The notes under the pieces were generated by a model that ran no database searches, was not told where the DNA came from, and saw nothing but the letters and a program-made list of their open reading frames with translations. From CAWKPF01 sp963851415 (GTDB lineage Bacteria; Acidobacteriota; Thermoanaerobaculia; Multivoradales; Multivoraceae), in contig CAWKPF010000002.1 of assembly GCA_963851415.1 (NCBI GenBank), positions 930,001-994,000 of the forward strand: DNA of 64,000 bases. The letters run 5' to 3'. Below are positions 45,602 through 54,279 of the stretch, one piece after another. How positions within the stretch are numbered: position 1 is the first letter of the stretch; each line of letters starts with the position of its first letter. Position numbers and translations under genes: made by a program.

Positions 45602-47085
45602 CGTCTGGAACGGCTCCTCTCTCTGGTCCGAGCCCTCTTCGTCACCGCCGGCCGAACTCGGTGGATCCGCATCAGATTGGTGGGCGGCCTCTCACGGATC
45701 GGATCGCCCATCAGAATGACGATGACGTCCCCGGGCTTGGCCAGGCCAGCTCCCAGCATGTGCCGGTCGATCAGCTCGACCACCTCTGCGTGATGCACGA
45801 CTTCTTCTTCGAAGTAGAGAGCGCGCACACCCCAGACCAGCTGCAAACGCTGACAGGTGGCCCGATCGCGAGTGATGGCGAACACGGCGGTCGACGGACG
45901 GCGACGAGCCAGCATGCGAGCCGTGAAACCACCCTGGCTGAGAGTCACGATGCCTCGCGCCTGGACCTGCTTGGCCGCGAGCACCGACGCCGAAGACACG
46001 GTCTCCGGAATCTCGAGGGCGTCGGGACCCGCCGGGGGCTCGAGATCGTAAGAGCCGGGTGCGTTGAGCGCCGTGGCCGCGTGGCTGATGTGATACCTCT
46101 CCGATTCCTGAATGATCCGATCCATCGTCTGCACGCTCTCGACCGGATAGCGCCCGGCGGCGGTTTCACCGGAAAGCATCAACGCGTCGGCACCATCGAA
46201 GACCGCATTGGCGACGTCGGTGGACTCGGCCCGGGTGGGACGAGGCTGCTCCATCATCGACTCGAGCATCTGGGTGGCGACGATCACGGGCCGGCCGAGT
46301 CTCCAGGTGGAATCGATGATCCGTTTCTGGAGCACCGGTACCTGATGCAGAGGCACCTCCACTCCGAGATCGCCTCGCGCCACCATGACGGCATCGGACG
46401 CCCGAACGATCTCGTCGAGGTTGTCGACCGCTCGGGCGCGCTCGAGCTTGGCGACGACGGGGAGATCCCCTCCCGCCTTGACGACCAGCCGCCGTATCGT
46501 CTCGACGTCGCGCGCCCTGCCGACATAGCTCGCTGCCAGATAGTCGGCGCCCTCCTCGACGGCCAGCGAGACATCCTCACGGTCCTTCTTGGAAACGCGA
46601 AAGGGAAGGTCGCTGTCAGGGAGGTTGATCCCCTTGCGTGACGACACGCGACCCCCGGACACGACCCTCGCCCGAACGGCTCCGTCCCGTTTCCGGGTCA
46701 CCCGTAGCTCGATCAGGCCGTTGTCGATCAGGACCCGCTCTCCCACCTCGATGTGCTTCAGGATGGCGCCCTCGGTGACGGGAAGGTCGACGCCGTGTCG
46801 GCGCCTGCCCAGGGTCACGAGGTCTCCCTCTTCGAGCTCGACCGGCTCCGTCAGCGTCGCGATGCGATAGCGGGGGCCCATCAGGTCGCCGAGGATGGCG
46901 ACGAACCGGTCGCGCGACTCCGCGAGCCCCCGAATCCGTCGAATCAGCTCACGATGTCCGTCTCTGGTCCCATGGGAGAAGTTCAGACGGAAGACGTCGA
47001 CCCCGCACTCGAGCAACCGCACGAGGGTCTTCTCGTCCGACGACGCCGGGCCGACGGTGGCTACGATCTTGGCTCGCCGCTTCAT
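45598..47085 (-). CDS. pyk: Pyruvate kinase
   Basis: Catalyses phosphoenolpyruvate + ADP to pyruvate + ATP; cytoplasmic, normally tetrameric. From ATG 47085 the product is 495 residues, usual for bacterial type I/II enzymes. Motifs: KIVATVGPAS (start), RLNFSHGTRDGH, SGGRVSSRKGINLPD, VARGDLGVEVPL (metal Asp/Glu) and ATQMLESM, then SGETAAGRYPVESV. No C-terminal PEPut domain is present. It follows gap after 80 bases in the glycolytic minus-strand run. Its stop is overlapped by the sulfatase-fold gene. Confidence 0.95.
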   Translation of the reverse strand: MKRRAKIVATVGPASSDEKTLVRLLECGVDVFRLNFSHGTRDGHRELIRRIRGLAESRDRFVAILGDLMGPRYRIATLTEPVELEEGDLVTLGRRRHGVDLPVTEGAILKHIEVGERVLIDNGLIELRVTRKRDGAVRARVVSGGRVSSRKGINLPDSDLPFRVSKKDREDVSLAVEEGADYLAASYVGRARDVETIRRLVVKAGGDLPVVAKLERARAVDNLDEIVRASDAVMVARGDLGVEVPLHQVPVLQKRIIDSTWRLGRPVIVATQMLESMMEQPRPTRAESTDVANAVFDGADALMLSGETAAGRYPVESVQTMDRIIQESERYHISHAATALNAPGSYDLEPPAGPDALEIPETVSSASVLAAKQVQARGIVTLSQGGFTARMLARRRPSTAVFAITRDRATCQRLQLVWGVRALYFEEEVVHHAEVVELIDRHMLGAGLAKPGDVIVILMGDPIRERPPTNLMRIHRVRPAVTKRARTRERSRSRR

Positions 47086-47165
47086 CGGCGCGCAGTATAG
47101 CTGGCCCGCCGGGAAGAGCAGGGAAATGACAATCGGTTGAGCGGGGCGAACCTCATGGGATCTCG

Positions 47166-48167
47166 CTACACCAGCGTCGCCATCCGCTGCAGCATGTCGA
47201 CCACCCGATTCGAGTAGCCCCACTCGTTGTCGTACCACGACAGAACGCGCACGTAGCCTCCGGGCAGGGTCTCGGTAGAGAGCGAGTCGAAGATCGAGGA
47301 ATGAGGATTCCCGATGATGTCGCTCGAAACGACCGGGTCGACGCAATACTCCAACACGCCCTGGAGGCGGCCCTCGGCAGCGCTCTTGACCGCTGCATTG
47401 ACCGCCGCGACATCCGGCTCCTTCTCCAGGCGCATCGCCAGATCCACGACCGAGCCATCCGGCACCGGCACCCGAATCGCCATCCCGTTCAGCTTGCCGT
47501 CGAGATGAGGCAGTACCTTCCCCACCGCCTTGGCCGCCCCAGTGGTGGTCGGGATCACGTTCGAGGCTCCCGCCCGACTGCGTCGCAGATCCCTGGAGGG
47601 CGTATCGGCGATGCGCTGCGAGCTGGTGTAGGCATGGACCGTGGTCATCAGCCCCTCGATCAGGCCGAACTGCTCGTCGAGCACCATCGCCAGGGGCGCC
47701 AGACAGTTCGTGGTGCACGAAGCATTCGAGACCAGGCGGTCGTCCGGGCCGAGCACGTCGTCGTTGACGCCCATGACGACCATGGCGTCGAGCTCGTCCT
47801 TGGGCGGCACCGTGAGCACGACCTTCTTGGCGCCCGCTTCCAGGTGCTTCTCGAGCTGAGCCCGCTTCTTGAAGACACCGGTCGCCTCGACCACGACGTC
47901 CACTTCGAGCTCTCCCCAGGGCAGCGCCGCCGGATCGCGCTCGGACGTCATTGCGACCACGTCGTCACCGGCGGTCATTGAATCCTCCGTCACCGTGACC
48001 GGCTTGTCGAAGCGACCCATGACCGAGTCGTAGCGCAACAGATATGCGAGCTGTTCGTTGTCGAACAGATCGTTGACGGCGACGACGTCGATGTCGTCGC
48101 GGTCACTGAGAATCCGGAACACCGAGCGGCCAATGCGCCCGAAACCGTTGATGCCTACGCGAATCAT
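47166..48167 (-). CDS. gap: Glyceraldehyde-3-phosphate dehydrogenase
   Basis: Oxidatively phosphorylates glyceraldehyde-3-phosphate to 1,3-bisphosphoglycerate; cytoplasmic tetramer. The 333-residue product has the NAD site GINGFGRIGR with AVNDLFD (Asp, so NAD preference), and the catalytic Cys151 in SNASCTTNCLAPLA. The partner His is in TTVHAYTSSQRI. ATG 48167 follows GAGAGG. It is separated by one base from a paralogue upstream on the same strand. All catalytic residues are intact, so this is the active copy. The frame is complete. Confidence 0.96.
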   Translation of the reverse strand: MIRVGINGFGRIGRSVFRILSDRDDIDVVAVNDLFDNEQLAYLLRYDSVMGRFDKPVTVTEDSMTAGDDVVAMTSERDPAALPWGELEVDVVVEATGVFKKRAQLEKHLEAGAKKVVLTVPPKDELDAMVVMGVNDDVLGPDDRLVSNASCTTNCLAPLAMVLDEQFGLIEGLMTTVHAYTSSQRIADTPSRDLRRSRAGASNVIPTTTGAAKAVGKVLPHLDGKLNGMAIRVPVPDGSVVDLAMRLEKEPDVAAVNAAVKSAAEGRLQGVLEYCVDPVVSSDIIGNPHSSIFDSLSTETLPGGYVRVLSWYDNEWGYSNRVVDMLQRMATLV

Positions 48168-48168
48168 C

Positions 48169-49179
48169 TCAGGCCACCTCTCCCTCGAGCTCACGGAGCC
48201 GATCGATCAGGTCGACCACGCGGTTGCAGTAGCCCCAGTGGTTGTCGAACCAGGACAGGGTCTTCGACATGTGCTCACCCAGGGTCATCGTCGCCTGGGC
48301 ATCGAACGTGCTCGAGAAGTAGCTCTTCTCGATGTCGGTCGAAACGATCGGCTCGTCCTCGTAGTCGACGATTCCTTCCCAGTGCGCGGCTGCGGCAGTG
48401 CGCACGACCTCGTTGATCGCGGTCACGCTGACCGGCTTGCGATGCCAGCACACCATGTCGACGACCGAGCCGTTGGATACCGGAACGTTCATCGCGGCTG
48501 CCTGGATCTTGCCTTCGAGCTGGGGCAGCACCTTGGTGATGACCCGACCCGCGTTGGTCTCCTGCGGGATGATGTTCTCAGCGGCAGCCCGACCACTTCG
48601 CGGATCCTCCGCCGGTACGTCGGCGAGGCGTTGCTTGTTGGTGTAGGCATGCACGGAGCACAGGAAGACCCGCTCGATGCCGAAGGCGTTGTCGAGAATC
48701 TCGAGGATCGGAGCGGCACAGTGCGCGGTGACCGAGCCGTTCGAGATGATCCGGTGCTCCCGGGTCAGCACATCGTCGTTCACCCCCATCACGATGGTCA
48801 CATCGGCATGGTCGAGCGGAGGGGAGCAGAGGATCACCCGCTCAGCGCCCTTGCCGAGATGTTTGGAGAGTTGTTCGTGGGACCAGGACTTCGCAGTCGC
48901 CTCGACCACGATGTCGACGCCCTCCGGCCCCCAATCGACCTCACCGGCTTCGCCCCCGGGCAGCAACGGAATCTGCTTGCCGGCCACATAGATGAAGCCG
49001 TCGCGAATGCTGACCTCGTCAGGGAACCTTCCGTGGAGGCTGTCGAAACGCAGCAGGTATTCGAGCACCTCGGGATCGGCGATGTCGGAGACCGCAGCGA
49101 CCTCGACGTCTTCCATGTCATACAGCAGACGAAAGAGGTTTCGTCCCACGCGACCGAACCCCATCAATCCCACACGCAT
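48169..49179 (-). CDS. GAPDH paralogue lacking the catalytic cysteine (putative pseudoenzyme)
   Basis: A 336-residue protein clearly homologous to GAPDH along its whole length (GLMGFGRVGRN at the start, HAYTNKQRLADVP, SWFDNHWGYCNRV at the end). Where the active enzyme has SCTTNC, it reads SVTAHC: Val150 replaces the catalytic Cys, while His177 (SVHAYTN) remains. NAD-binding glycines are kept, but AVSDIAD replaces AVNDLFD. It sits one base upstream of the canonical gap. A regulatory, assembly or redox-sensing role is inferred; the second Cys (Cys154) might still react. It is not a frameshifted relic. Confidence 0.85.
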   Translation of the reverse strand: MRVGLMGFGRVGRNLFRLLYDMEDVEVAAVSDIADPEVLEYLLRFDSLHGRFPDEVSIRDGFIYVAGKQIPLLPGGEAGEVDWGPEGVDIVVEATAKSWSHEQLSKHLGKGAERVILCSPPLDHADVTIVMGVNDDVLTREHRIISNGSVTAHCAAPILEILDNAFGIERVFLCSVHAYTNKQRLADVPAEDPRSGRAAAENIIPQETNAGRVITKVLPQLEGKIQAAAMNVPVSNGSVVDMVCWHRKPVSVTAINEVVRTAAAAHWEGIVDYEDEPIVSTDIEKSYFSSTFDAQATMTLGEHMSKTLSWFDNHWGYCNRVVDLIDRLRELEGEVA

Positions 49180-49257
49180 CGTCAGTGTCTCCTCGAAGCT
49201 GAGAGTTCCCGGGAGAAGAAGCCACAGTGTACCTCTCGGGAGGAAGAAGGGGTGGAC

Positions 49258-50271
49258 TCACTCATCTTCTGGTCGCGGATCGGCGAACCGTCCCCCGACG
49301 CTCGGATCGACCAGGTTCGGCGGTCGCTCCCCCCGACAGGCCGCCAGGGCGTTGTCGAGCGCCATCTCCCCCATACGCTCACGGGTCGCCTCCGAGGCGC
49401 TGCCGAGGTGCGGCAGCAAGACCACCCTCGGCATCTCGAAGAGCGCGGGTGTCACGATCGGCTCACGCTCGTAGACGTCCAGGCCGGCACTGGCCAGGCG
49501 CCCCTCGCGCAGGGCGGTCACCAGGGCCGCTTCGTCCACCACCGTGCCGCGAGCCGTGTTGATCAGGCCAGCGTGGGGCTGCATCGACCCGAGCGCCTCG
49601 GCATCGATCAAATGGTGAGTCTCCTCGGTCGCGGCAACGTGGATCGTCACGAAGTCCGACTCGGCCAGCAGGCTCCCGAGAGACCGATACTCGACGCCCA
49701 GTTCCCGCTCCTCGACGGGATCGAGACGAGTGCGATTCCAATAGAGGACCCGCATGTCGAATCCGCGAGCTCGCCGTGCCACACTACGGCCGATCCGGCC
49801 CAGTCCGACGATGCCCAGCGTGGCCCCGTGGACGTCACGTCCCAACAGCTGGGTGGGCGCCCAGCCGCTCCAATCCCCGGAGCGCACCAGACGATCGCCC
49901 TCCACGATCCGTCGCGACACGGCGAGCAGCAACGCCCAGGCCAGGTCGGCGGTGGTCTCGGTCAACACGCCGGGCGTGTTGGTGACCGCGACCCCGCGCC
50001 GGGTCGCCGCATCGACGTCGATGTTGTCGTAGCCCACCGCAACGTTCGCCACGACTCGAAGCCGGGCAGCCTTGCCGAGCAGCGCGTCGTCGACGCGATC
50101 GGTGACCAGGGAGAGAAGTGCTTCGCAGTCCACGACCGCTTCGGCCAGCTCTTGCGCCGACACGACCCGGTCCTCCTGATTCCACCTCAACTCGGTCTCG
50201 GCCTCGAGGCGCTTCATGACTCCGGGAGGCAGACGTCGGGTCAGAAACACGCTGGGACGCTTGGCGCTCAT
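49258..50271 (-). CDS. D-2-hydroxyacid dehydrogenase (glyoxylate/hydroxypyruvate reductase-like)
   Basis: A 337-residue NAD(P)H-dependent enzyme. The Rossmann motif GIVGLGRIGRSVARRARG is intact, and catalytic residues are Arg in INTARGTVVDE, Glu in DVYEREP and His in LLPHLGSAS. The closest pattern is D-glycerate dehydrogenase/glyoxylate reductase (GhrB-like). Its start overlaps the GlcF stop by ATGA, so it probably acts on glyoxylate or hydroxypyruvate made by glycolate oxidation. The upstream portion is typical and complete. Confidence 0.9.
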   Translation of the reverse strand: MSAKRPSVFLTRRLPPGVMKRLEAETELRWNQEDRVVSAQELAEAVVDCEALLSLVTDRVDDALLGKAARLRVVANVAVGYDNIDVDAATRRGVAVTNTPGVLTETTADLAWALLLAVSRRIVEGDRLVRSGDWSGWAPTQLLGRDVHGATLGIVGLGRIGRSVARRARGFDMRVLYWNRTRLDPVEERELGVEYRSLGSLLAESDFVTIHVAATEETHHLIDAEALGSMQPHAGLINTARGTVVDEAALVTALREGRLASAGLDVYEREPIVTPALFEMPRVVLLPHLGSASEATRERMGEMALDNALAACRGERPPNLVDPSVGGRFADPRPEDE

Positions 50272-51566
50272 TCCGCCACTCCACGGAGAGCCTCACCTCG
50301 ATAGCCCTGCGCCAGGATCTCGATCGTGTGCAGCACCGGGACCGACGAGCCATCGGGGCCCACGGGAAGATGCCGCGCGATCTGCACCAGACAGCCGATG
50401 TTGCCGCTCGCCACCACCTGGGCACCGGTCTCGGCGAGCCGCGCTGCCTTGCGCTCGCCCAGCTCACTCGCGACGAGCGGCTGGTCGAGGTTGTAGAGCC
50501 CGGCCGACCCACAGCACACCTCCCACTCGCGCGGCTCGACCAGTTCGACACCCCGAACCGCGCGCAGCAAGGCGCGGGGCGCGGACCGTTCGTGTTGTGC
50601 GTGAGCCAGATGACACGCATCGTGGTAGGCCACGCGCACGGTCTCAGGCAGGGCGGGCTCGCCTTCGAGGCCCAGCTCGGCGAGAAAGGTGGTGACGTCG
50701 ACCACCCGCTGAGCCAGCCGCAAAGCCCGGTCGGACTCGGGCTGGCCCTCGAAGAGAGCGCCGTACTCGCGCATTCCCGAGCCGCATCCCGCTGCATTGG
50801 TGATCACGGCATCGATCTCATCGAGAGGGAATGCCCGAAGGGTCTGGCGTGCACAGTCGCGGGCCATCTCCGCCTCTCCGGAATGCAGGGCGAGCGCTCC
50901 GCAGCAACCCTGATCGTCCGGAATCCACACCTCGACCCGATTGCGCCGCAGCACCTCGACGGTCGCCTCGAGGAGACTCGGCCGCAGGACACTCTGCACA
51001 CAACCACGCAGCAACGCCACACGCGCCCGTGGGCGCTCGACGGGCCTCGCAGCACGCGGCGCCGAGCTCGTCTGCAGGCGTCCCTTCGGAAGCAGATCGA
51101 GCGGTGCCCTCAGCGACGCGGGCAGCAGTCCCGAGAAGGGGCGCGCCCAGCGTCCCAATCGAGCCATTCGCCGAAACGCCTCAGGGGATTGCAGAGTGCG
51201 CAGCAGGGCGCGGCGACGGCGACGGCGCCACCCGCCGTCCACCCGACGCTCCTCCGACCACGCGCGAAAGGGCGTCACCAGCTCCCCGTAGGGAACCCCC
51301 GAAGGGCAGGAGGTCTCGCACGCCACACACCCCAGGCACGGGTCGAGGTGCGGCAGCGCCTCCGCGAGCGTGAGACTTCCCTCGAGCACCTCCTTCATCG
51401 ACAGGATGCGGCCTCGCGGTGAGTCCATCTCCTCACCCATCGTCAGATACGTGGGGCAGGTGGCCAGACAGAAGCCGCAGTGTACGCAGCGCGCCACGGC
51501 ACCGGCCATCGCCTCGATTCGTGGGATCTCCTCGCGGAGCTCGTCGACTGGGATGTCGTGTCGCAC
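50268..51566 (-). CDS. glcF: Glycolate oxidase iron-sulfur subunit (GlcF-like)
   Basis: A 432-residue protein with two [4Fe-4S] ferredoxin sites, CVHCGFCLATCPTY (about 23-36) and CLGCVACETSCPSGV (about 77-91), and two C-terminal CCG-type domains (DDQGCCGALALHSG and EVCCGSAGLYNLDQP). This is the plan of GlcF, the electron-transfer subunit of glycolate oxidase. No glcD or glcE flavin subunit is in the window, so the partner is elsewhere; related heterodisulfide-reductase-like subunits are an alternative. The adjacent hydroxyacid dehydrogenase and malate synthase support glycolate/glyoxylate use. Confidence 0.85.
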   Translation of the reverse strand: MRHDIPVDELREEIPRIEAMAGAVARCVHCGFCLATCPTYLTMGEEMDSPRGRILSMKEVLEGSLTLAEALPHLDPCLGCVACETSCPSGVPYGELVTPFRAWSEERRVDGGWRRRRRRALLRTLQSPEAFRRMARLGRWARPFSGLLPASLRAPLDLLPKGRLQTSSAPRAARPVERPRARVALLRGCVQSVLRPSLLEATVEVLRRNRVEVWIPDDQGCCGALALHSGEAEMARDCARQTLRAFPLDEIDAVITNAAGCGSGMREYGALFEGQPESDRALRLAQRVVDVTTFLAELGLEGEPALPETVRVAYHDACHLAHAQHERSAPRALLRAVRGVELVEPREWEVCCGSAGLYNLDQPLVASELGERKAARLAETGAQVVASGNIGCLVQIARHLPVGPDGSSVPVLHTIEILAQGYRGEALRGVAE

Positions 51567-51595
51567 GGTGGCGCGATGCTATCGCGGAGCCGAGA

Positions 51596-52528
51596 TCAGG
51601 CAGGACGCCGGGCGCTTCGGCCCCGGAGCGACGCCACCAGCCAGAGCGCAGCAATGGCCGCGAGACCGACGTACGAGGCCGCGTCGCGTGCCCCCTGGGG
51701 CTGGATCCGGTACTGATCGACCACGAGCCGCTCCGCGTCGATGAAGTGACCCCGGATCGACACTCGGGCTCGATCCCCGAGGGAGGGATCCTCCAGGATG
51801 GGGCCTTCGACCCGAAGGGGGAAGCTGGCGAGGTCGAGCACGTAACCACCCTCGGAGTCGGCATAGAAGTGGGCGCTGTGCAGCTCGACGGCACGCCCCG
51901 GCCGCCGCTCGACCTCGCGCAAGGTCCGAACGAAGTGGTTGTCGGCACGCTCGGCTGCCCTCATACCCAGAACCGGGAGCCCCAGATACGCGGCCAGCAG
52001 CAGGACGCTGAGCATCCCCGAGCGCACAGAGAGATTCCATTCCGGCGGCTGTGAGGTGGCCTTGCGCCACCCCAGAGCCAGGGTCAGCACCCCCAGCGCC
52101 GTCAGCAGCCAGAACAGAGGATGCCCCGGCCAGAACCAGTCGAACCGCATCGGCCGCCAGTCGAAGGGAACGAACAGATGCACCCCGTTCGCCCACTTGA
52201 TCTGGGTGGCATCTGCCACCAGGTGCAGCACCGCGCCCAGGGAGAGAATCGCCATCACCCGCCACGGTCTGGCAGCGAGCGCTGCCACGGCGCCGCAGAG
52301 CACGAGGGTGACGGCCAGCGTCGCCTGGACGACGACATAGAGCCGCAGCGAGTACGGATCGACCTCCGGCACCACGACCTTCGAGGCTCGCTGCAGGATC
52401 CAGGGGGCGTCGGGCAGCACACAGCCGAGATAGATCCAGGGCAGATCACCCCCCTCGATGCGAGCTCCTCTCAGGAGGAGCCGAGTCAGCGGGGTCTGGA
52501 CGGCGATGTGGGCGAGAGTATTGGGCAT
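51596..52528 (-). CDS. Inner-membrane metal-dependent hydrolase (YdjM/YfhO-like, DUF457)
   Basis: A 310-residue membrane protein. The N-terminus MPNTLAHIAVQTPLTRLLL and the blocks LGCVLPDAPW and LGAVLHLVADATQIKWANGV, with His and Asp placed as potential metal ligands, match the YdjM family of membrane metal-dependent hydrolases, which are upregulated by DNA damage in E. coli. About five membrane segments are visible, followed by a periplasmic beta domain (AVELHSAHFYADSEGGYVLDL) and a final helix. It lies in the run between malate synthase and glcF. Substrate is unknown. Confidence 0.7.
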   Translation of the reverse strand: MPNTLAHIAVQTPLTRLLLRGARIEGGDLPWIYLGCVLPDAPWILQRASKVVVPEVDPYSLRLYVVVQATLAVTLVLCGAVAALAARPWRVMAILSLGAVLHLVADATQIKWANGVHLFVPFDWRPMRFDWFWPGHPLFWLLTALGVLTLALGWRKATSQPPEWNLSVRSGMLSVLLLAAYLGLPVLGMRAAERADNHFVRTLREVERRPGRAVELHSAHFYADSEGGYVLDLASFPLRVEGPILEDPSLGDRARVSIRGHFIDAERLVVDQYRIQPQGARDAASYVGLAAIAALWLVASLRGRSARRPA

Positions 52529-52552
52529 CCGGACCCGGCCTGGCTCGCGTCC

Positions 52553-54124
52553 TCAGCCTTCGAGGCGATCGTAGGCACGCAAGGTCAGGAACTCGTCGAA
52601 CTTCTCCGGCAGCACCAGTCCATCGAGCAGATCCGCTGCGTCGCCGAGCCGCCGCGTCGCCCGCCCGCCCAGCGCCTCCAACTCTTCGTCGCGCACCTTG
52701 AGGTAGTAGTCGGCATCGACCGGGGTGCCATCGGGCAGCTTGCCACCCTTGTGAACCCACTGCCAGAGCTGCGAGCGAGAGATCTCGGCAGTCGCCGCGT
52801 CTTCCATCAGGTTGTAGATGGCTGCTGCGCCGTTGCCGTTGAGCCACGAGTCCAGGTAGAGCAAGCCAACGCTGACGTTGTTGCGCAAACCCTCCTCGGT
52901 GAGCTCGCCGCCCGGCACCGTCAGGTCGATCAGCTGACCGGCGCTGATGGAAACGTCCTCGCGCAAGCGCTGCTTCTGGTTGGGCGCCCCGTGGCAGGCC
53001 TTCTCGAACACTTCCAGGGCGATCGGAACCAGGTCCGGATGGGCCACCCAGCTGCCATCGAACCCGTCGGCGGCTTCGCGCTCCTTGTCCTCGCGCACCT
53101 TGCCCATCGCTACGCGGTTGACCTCTTCGTCGCGCCGGCTCGGAATGAAGGCCGCCATGCCACCGATGGCGTGCGCTCTCCGCTTGTGGCAGCTGCGCAC
53201 CAGCAGCTCCGTGTAGGCGCGCATGAAGGGTACGGTCATGGTGATCTGGCCGCGGTCGGGCAGGGTCAGGTCGTCGCGGAAGGCGAACTTCTTGATCGCG
53301 CTGAAGATGTAGTCCCAGCGTCCGGCGTTGAGCCCCGAAGAGTGGTCCCGCAGCTCGTAGAGGATCTCCTCCATCTCGAACGCGGCCAGAATCGTCTCGA
53401 TCAGCACCGTGGCACGAATCGAGCCGTGAGCGACCCCCAGCCTCGCCTGCGCCTCGGTGAAGATGTCGTTCCACAGTCGCGCCTCGAGGTGACTCTCGAG
53501 CTTGGGTAGGTAGAAGTAGGGGCCGCTGCCTCGCTCCAGGGTCTCTCTCGCGTTGTGGAAGAAATACAGACCGAAGTCGAGGATGCCGCCCGACACGGCA
53601 TCCCCGTCGACCGTGACATGCCTCTCGAGCAGGTGCCAGCCACGCGGCCGCACCAGCAGGGTGGCGATCTCGTCCTCGAGCTCGTACTTCCGACCGTCGG
53701 GATTCTCGAATTCCAGGGTCCTGCGCACGGCATCTGCGAGGTTGATCTGGCCCTGAATGACGTTGGCCCAGGTCGGCGACAGCGAGTCCTCCAGGTCGGC
53801 CATGAACACCTTGGCCCCGGAGTTGAGCGCGTTGATCATCATCTTGCGGTCACAGGGTCCGGTGATCTCTGCCCACCGGCAGTCGAGGTCCGCTGGAGCA
53901 TCAGCCACCTGCCAGTCGCTCTCGCGAATCGACTGTGTCTCCTCGAGGAAACTCGGGTTCTCCCCGCCGGCGATGCGCTTCGCGCGTTCGGCACGCGCCG
54001 CGAGCAGCTCGCGGCGACGAGGCTCGAAGGTCCGATGCAGATGGGCAACGAATTCGAGGGCGTCGGGCGTCAGCACCCGATCCGACCCCTCCGGGCTCAG
54101 ATCCAGGACTTCAATGGAACTCAT
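52553..54124 (-). CDS. aceB: Malate synthase A
   Basis: Condenses glyoxylate with acetyl-CoA to malate; cytoplasmic. From ATG 54124, which has GAAGGAG upstream, the product is 523 residues, the usual isoform A length (about 530). Motifs include RPRGWHLLERHV (glyoxylate-binding Arg) and the signature KxxxH-type region YELRDHSSGLNAGRWDYIFS. No isocitrate lyase gene lies nearby, so the glyoxylate more likely comes from glycolate through GlcF than from isocitrate, unless the lyase is encoded elsewhere. It is the first gene of the glyoxylate/glycolysis run. Confidence 0.93.
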   Translation of the reverse strand: MSSIEVLDLSPEGSDRVLTPDALEFVAHLHRTFEPRRRELLAARAERAKRIAGGENPSFLEETQSIRESDWQVADAPADLDCRWAEITGPCDRKMMINALNSGAKVFMADLEDSLSPTWANVIQGQINLADAVRRTLEFENPDGRKYELEDEIATLLVRPRGWHLLERHVTVDGDAVSGGILDFGLYFFHNARETLERGSGPYFYLPKLESHLEARLWNDIFTEAQARLGVAHGSIRATVLIETILAAFEMEEILYELRDHSSGLNAGRWDYIFSAIKKFAFRDDLTLPDRGQITMTVPFMRAYTELLVRSCHKRRAHAIGGMAAFIPSRRDEEVNRVAMGKVREDKEREAADGFDGSWVAHPDLVPIALEVFEKACHGAPNQKQRLREDVSISAGQLIDLTVPGGELTEEGLRNNVSVGLLYLDSWLNGNGAAAIYNLMEDAATAEISRSQLWQWVHKGGKLPDGTPVDADYYLKVRDEELEALGGRATRRLGDAADLLDGLVLPEKFDEFLTLRAYDRLEG

Positions 54125-54215
54125 CTCGGAAGACTCCTTCTCGCAGGCTCGGCTCGCGCAGGAACCAGGCGGCACTCGTGCCTCTGGGCCCGGAACGGCC
54201 CGACGCGCCTTCGGG

Positions 54216-54224
54216 TGCGATAAT
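54216..54224 (+). promoter_or_regulatory. Putative extended -10 promoter for coxD
   Basis: TGC-GATAAT matches an extended -10 (TGn plus 5 of 6 bases of TATAAT). A -35 hexamer is not evident, as is common for extended -10 promoters. Transcription would begin near 54231, leaving about 49 bases to ATG 54280, which favours that start over ATG 54223 lying inside the -10. Confidence 0.45.
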
Positions 54225-54279
54225 GCCCCGATACGCGTCCGACACTTCCACCGCTGGTGATGGCTACAAGATAACACCC

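Noticed and set aside
48058..50304. 748-codon plus-strand frame
   Set aside because: Antisense to two GAPDH genes and the hydroxyacid dehydrogenase, which are clearly real.
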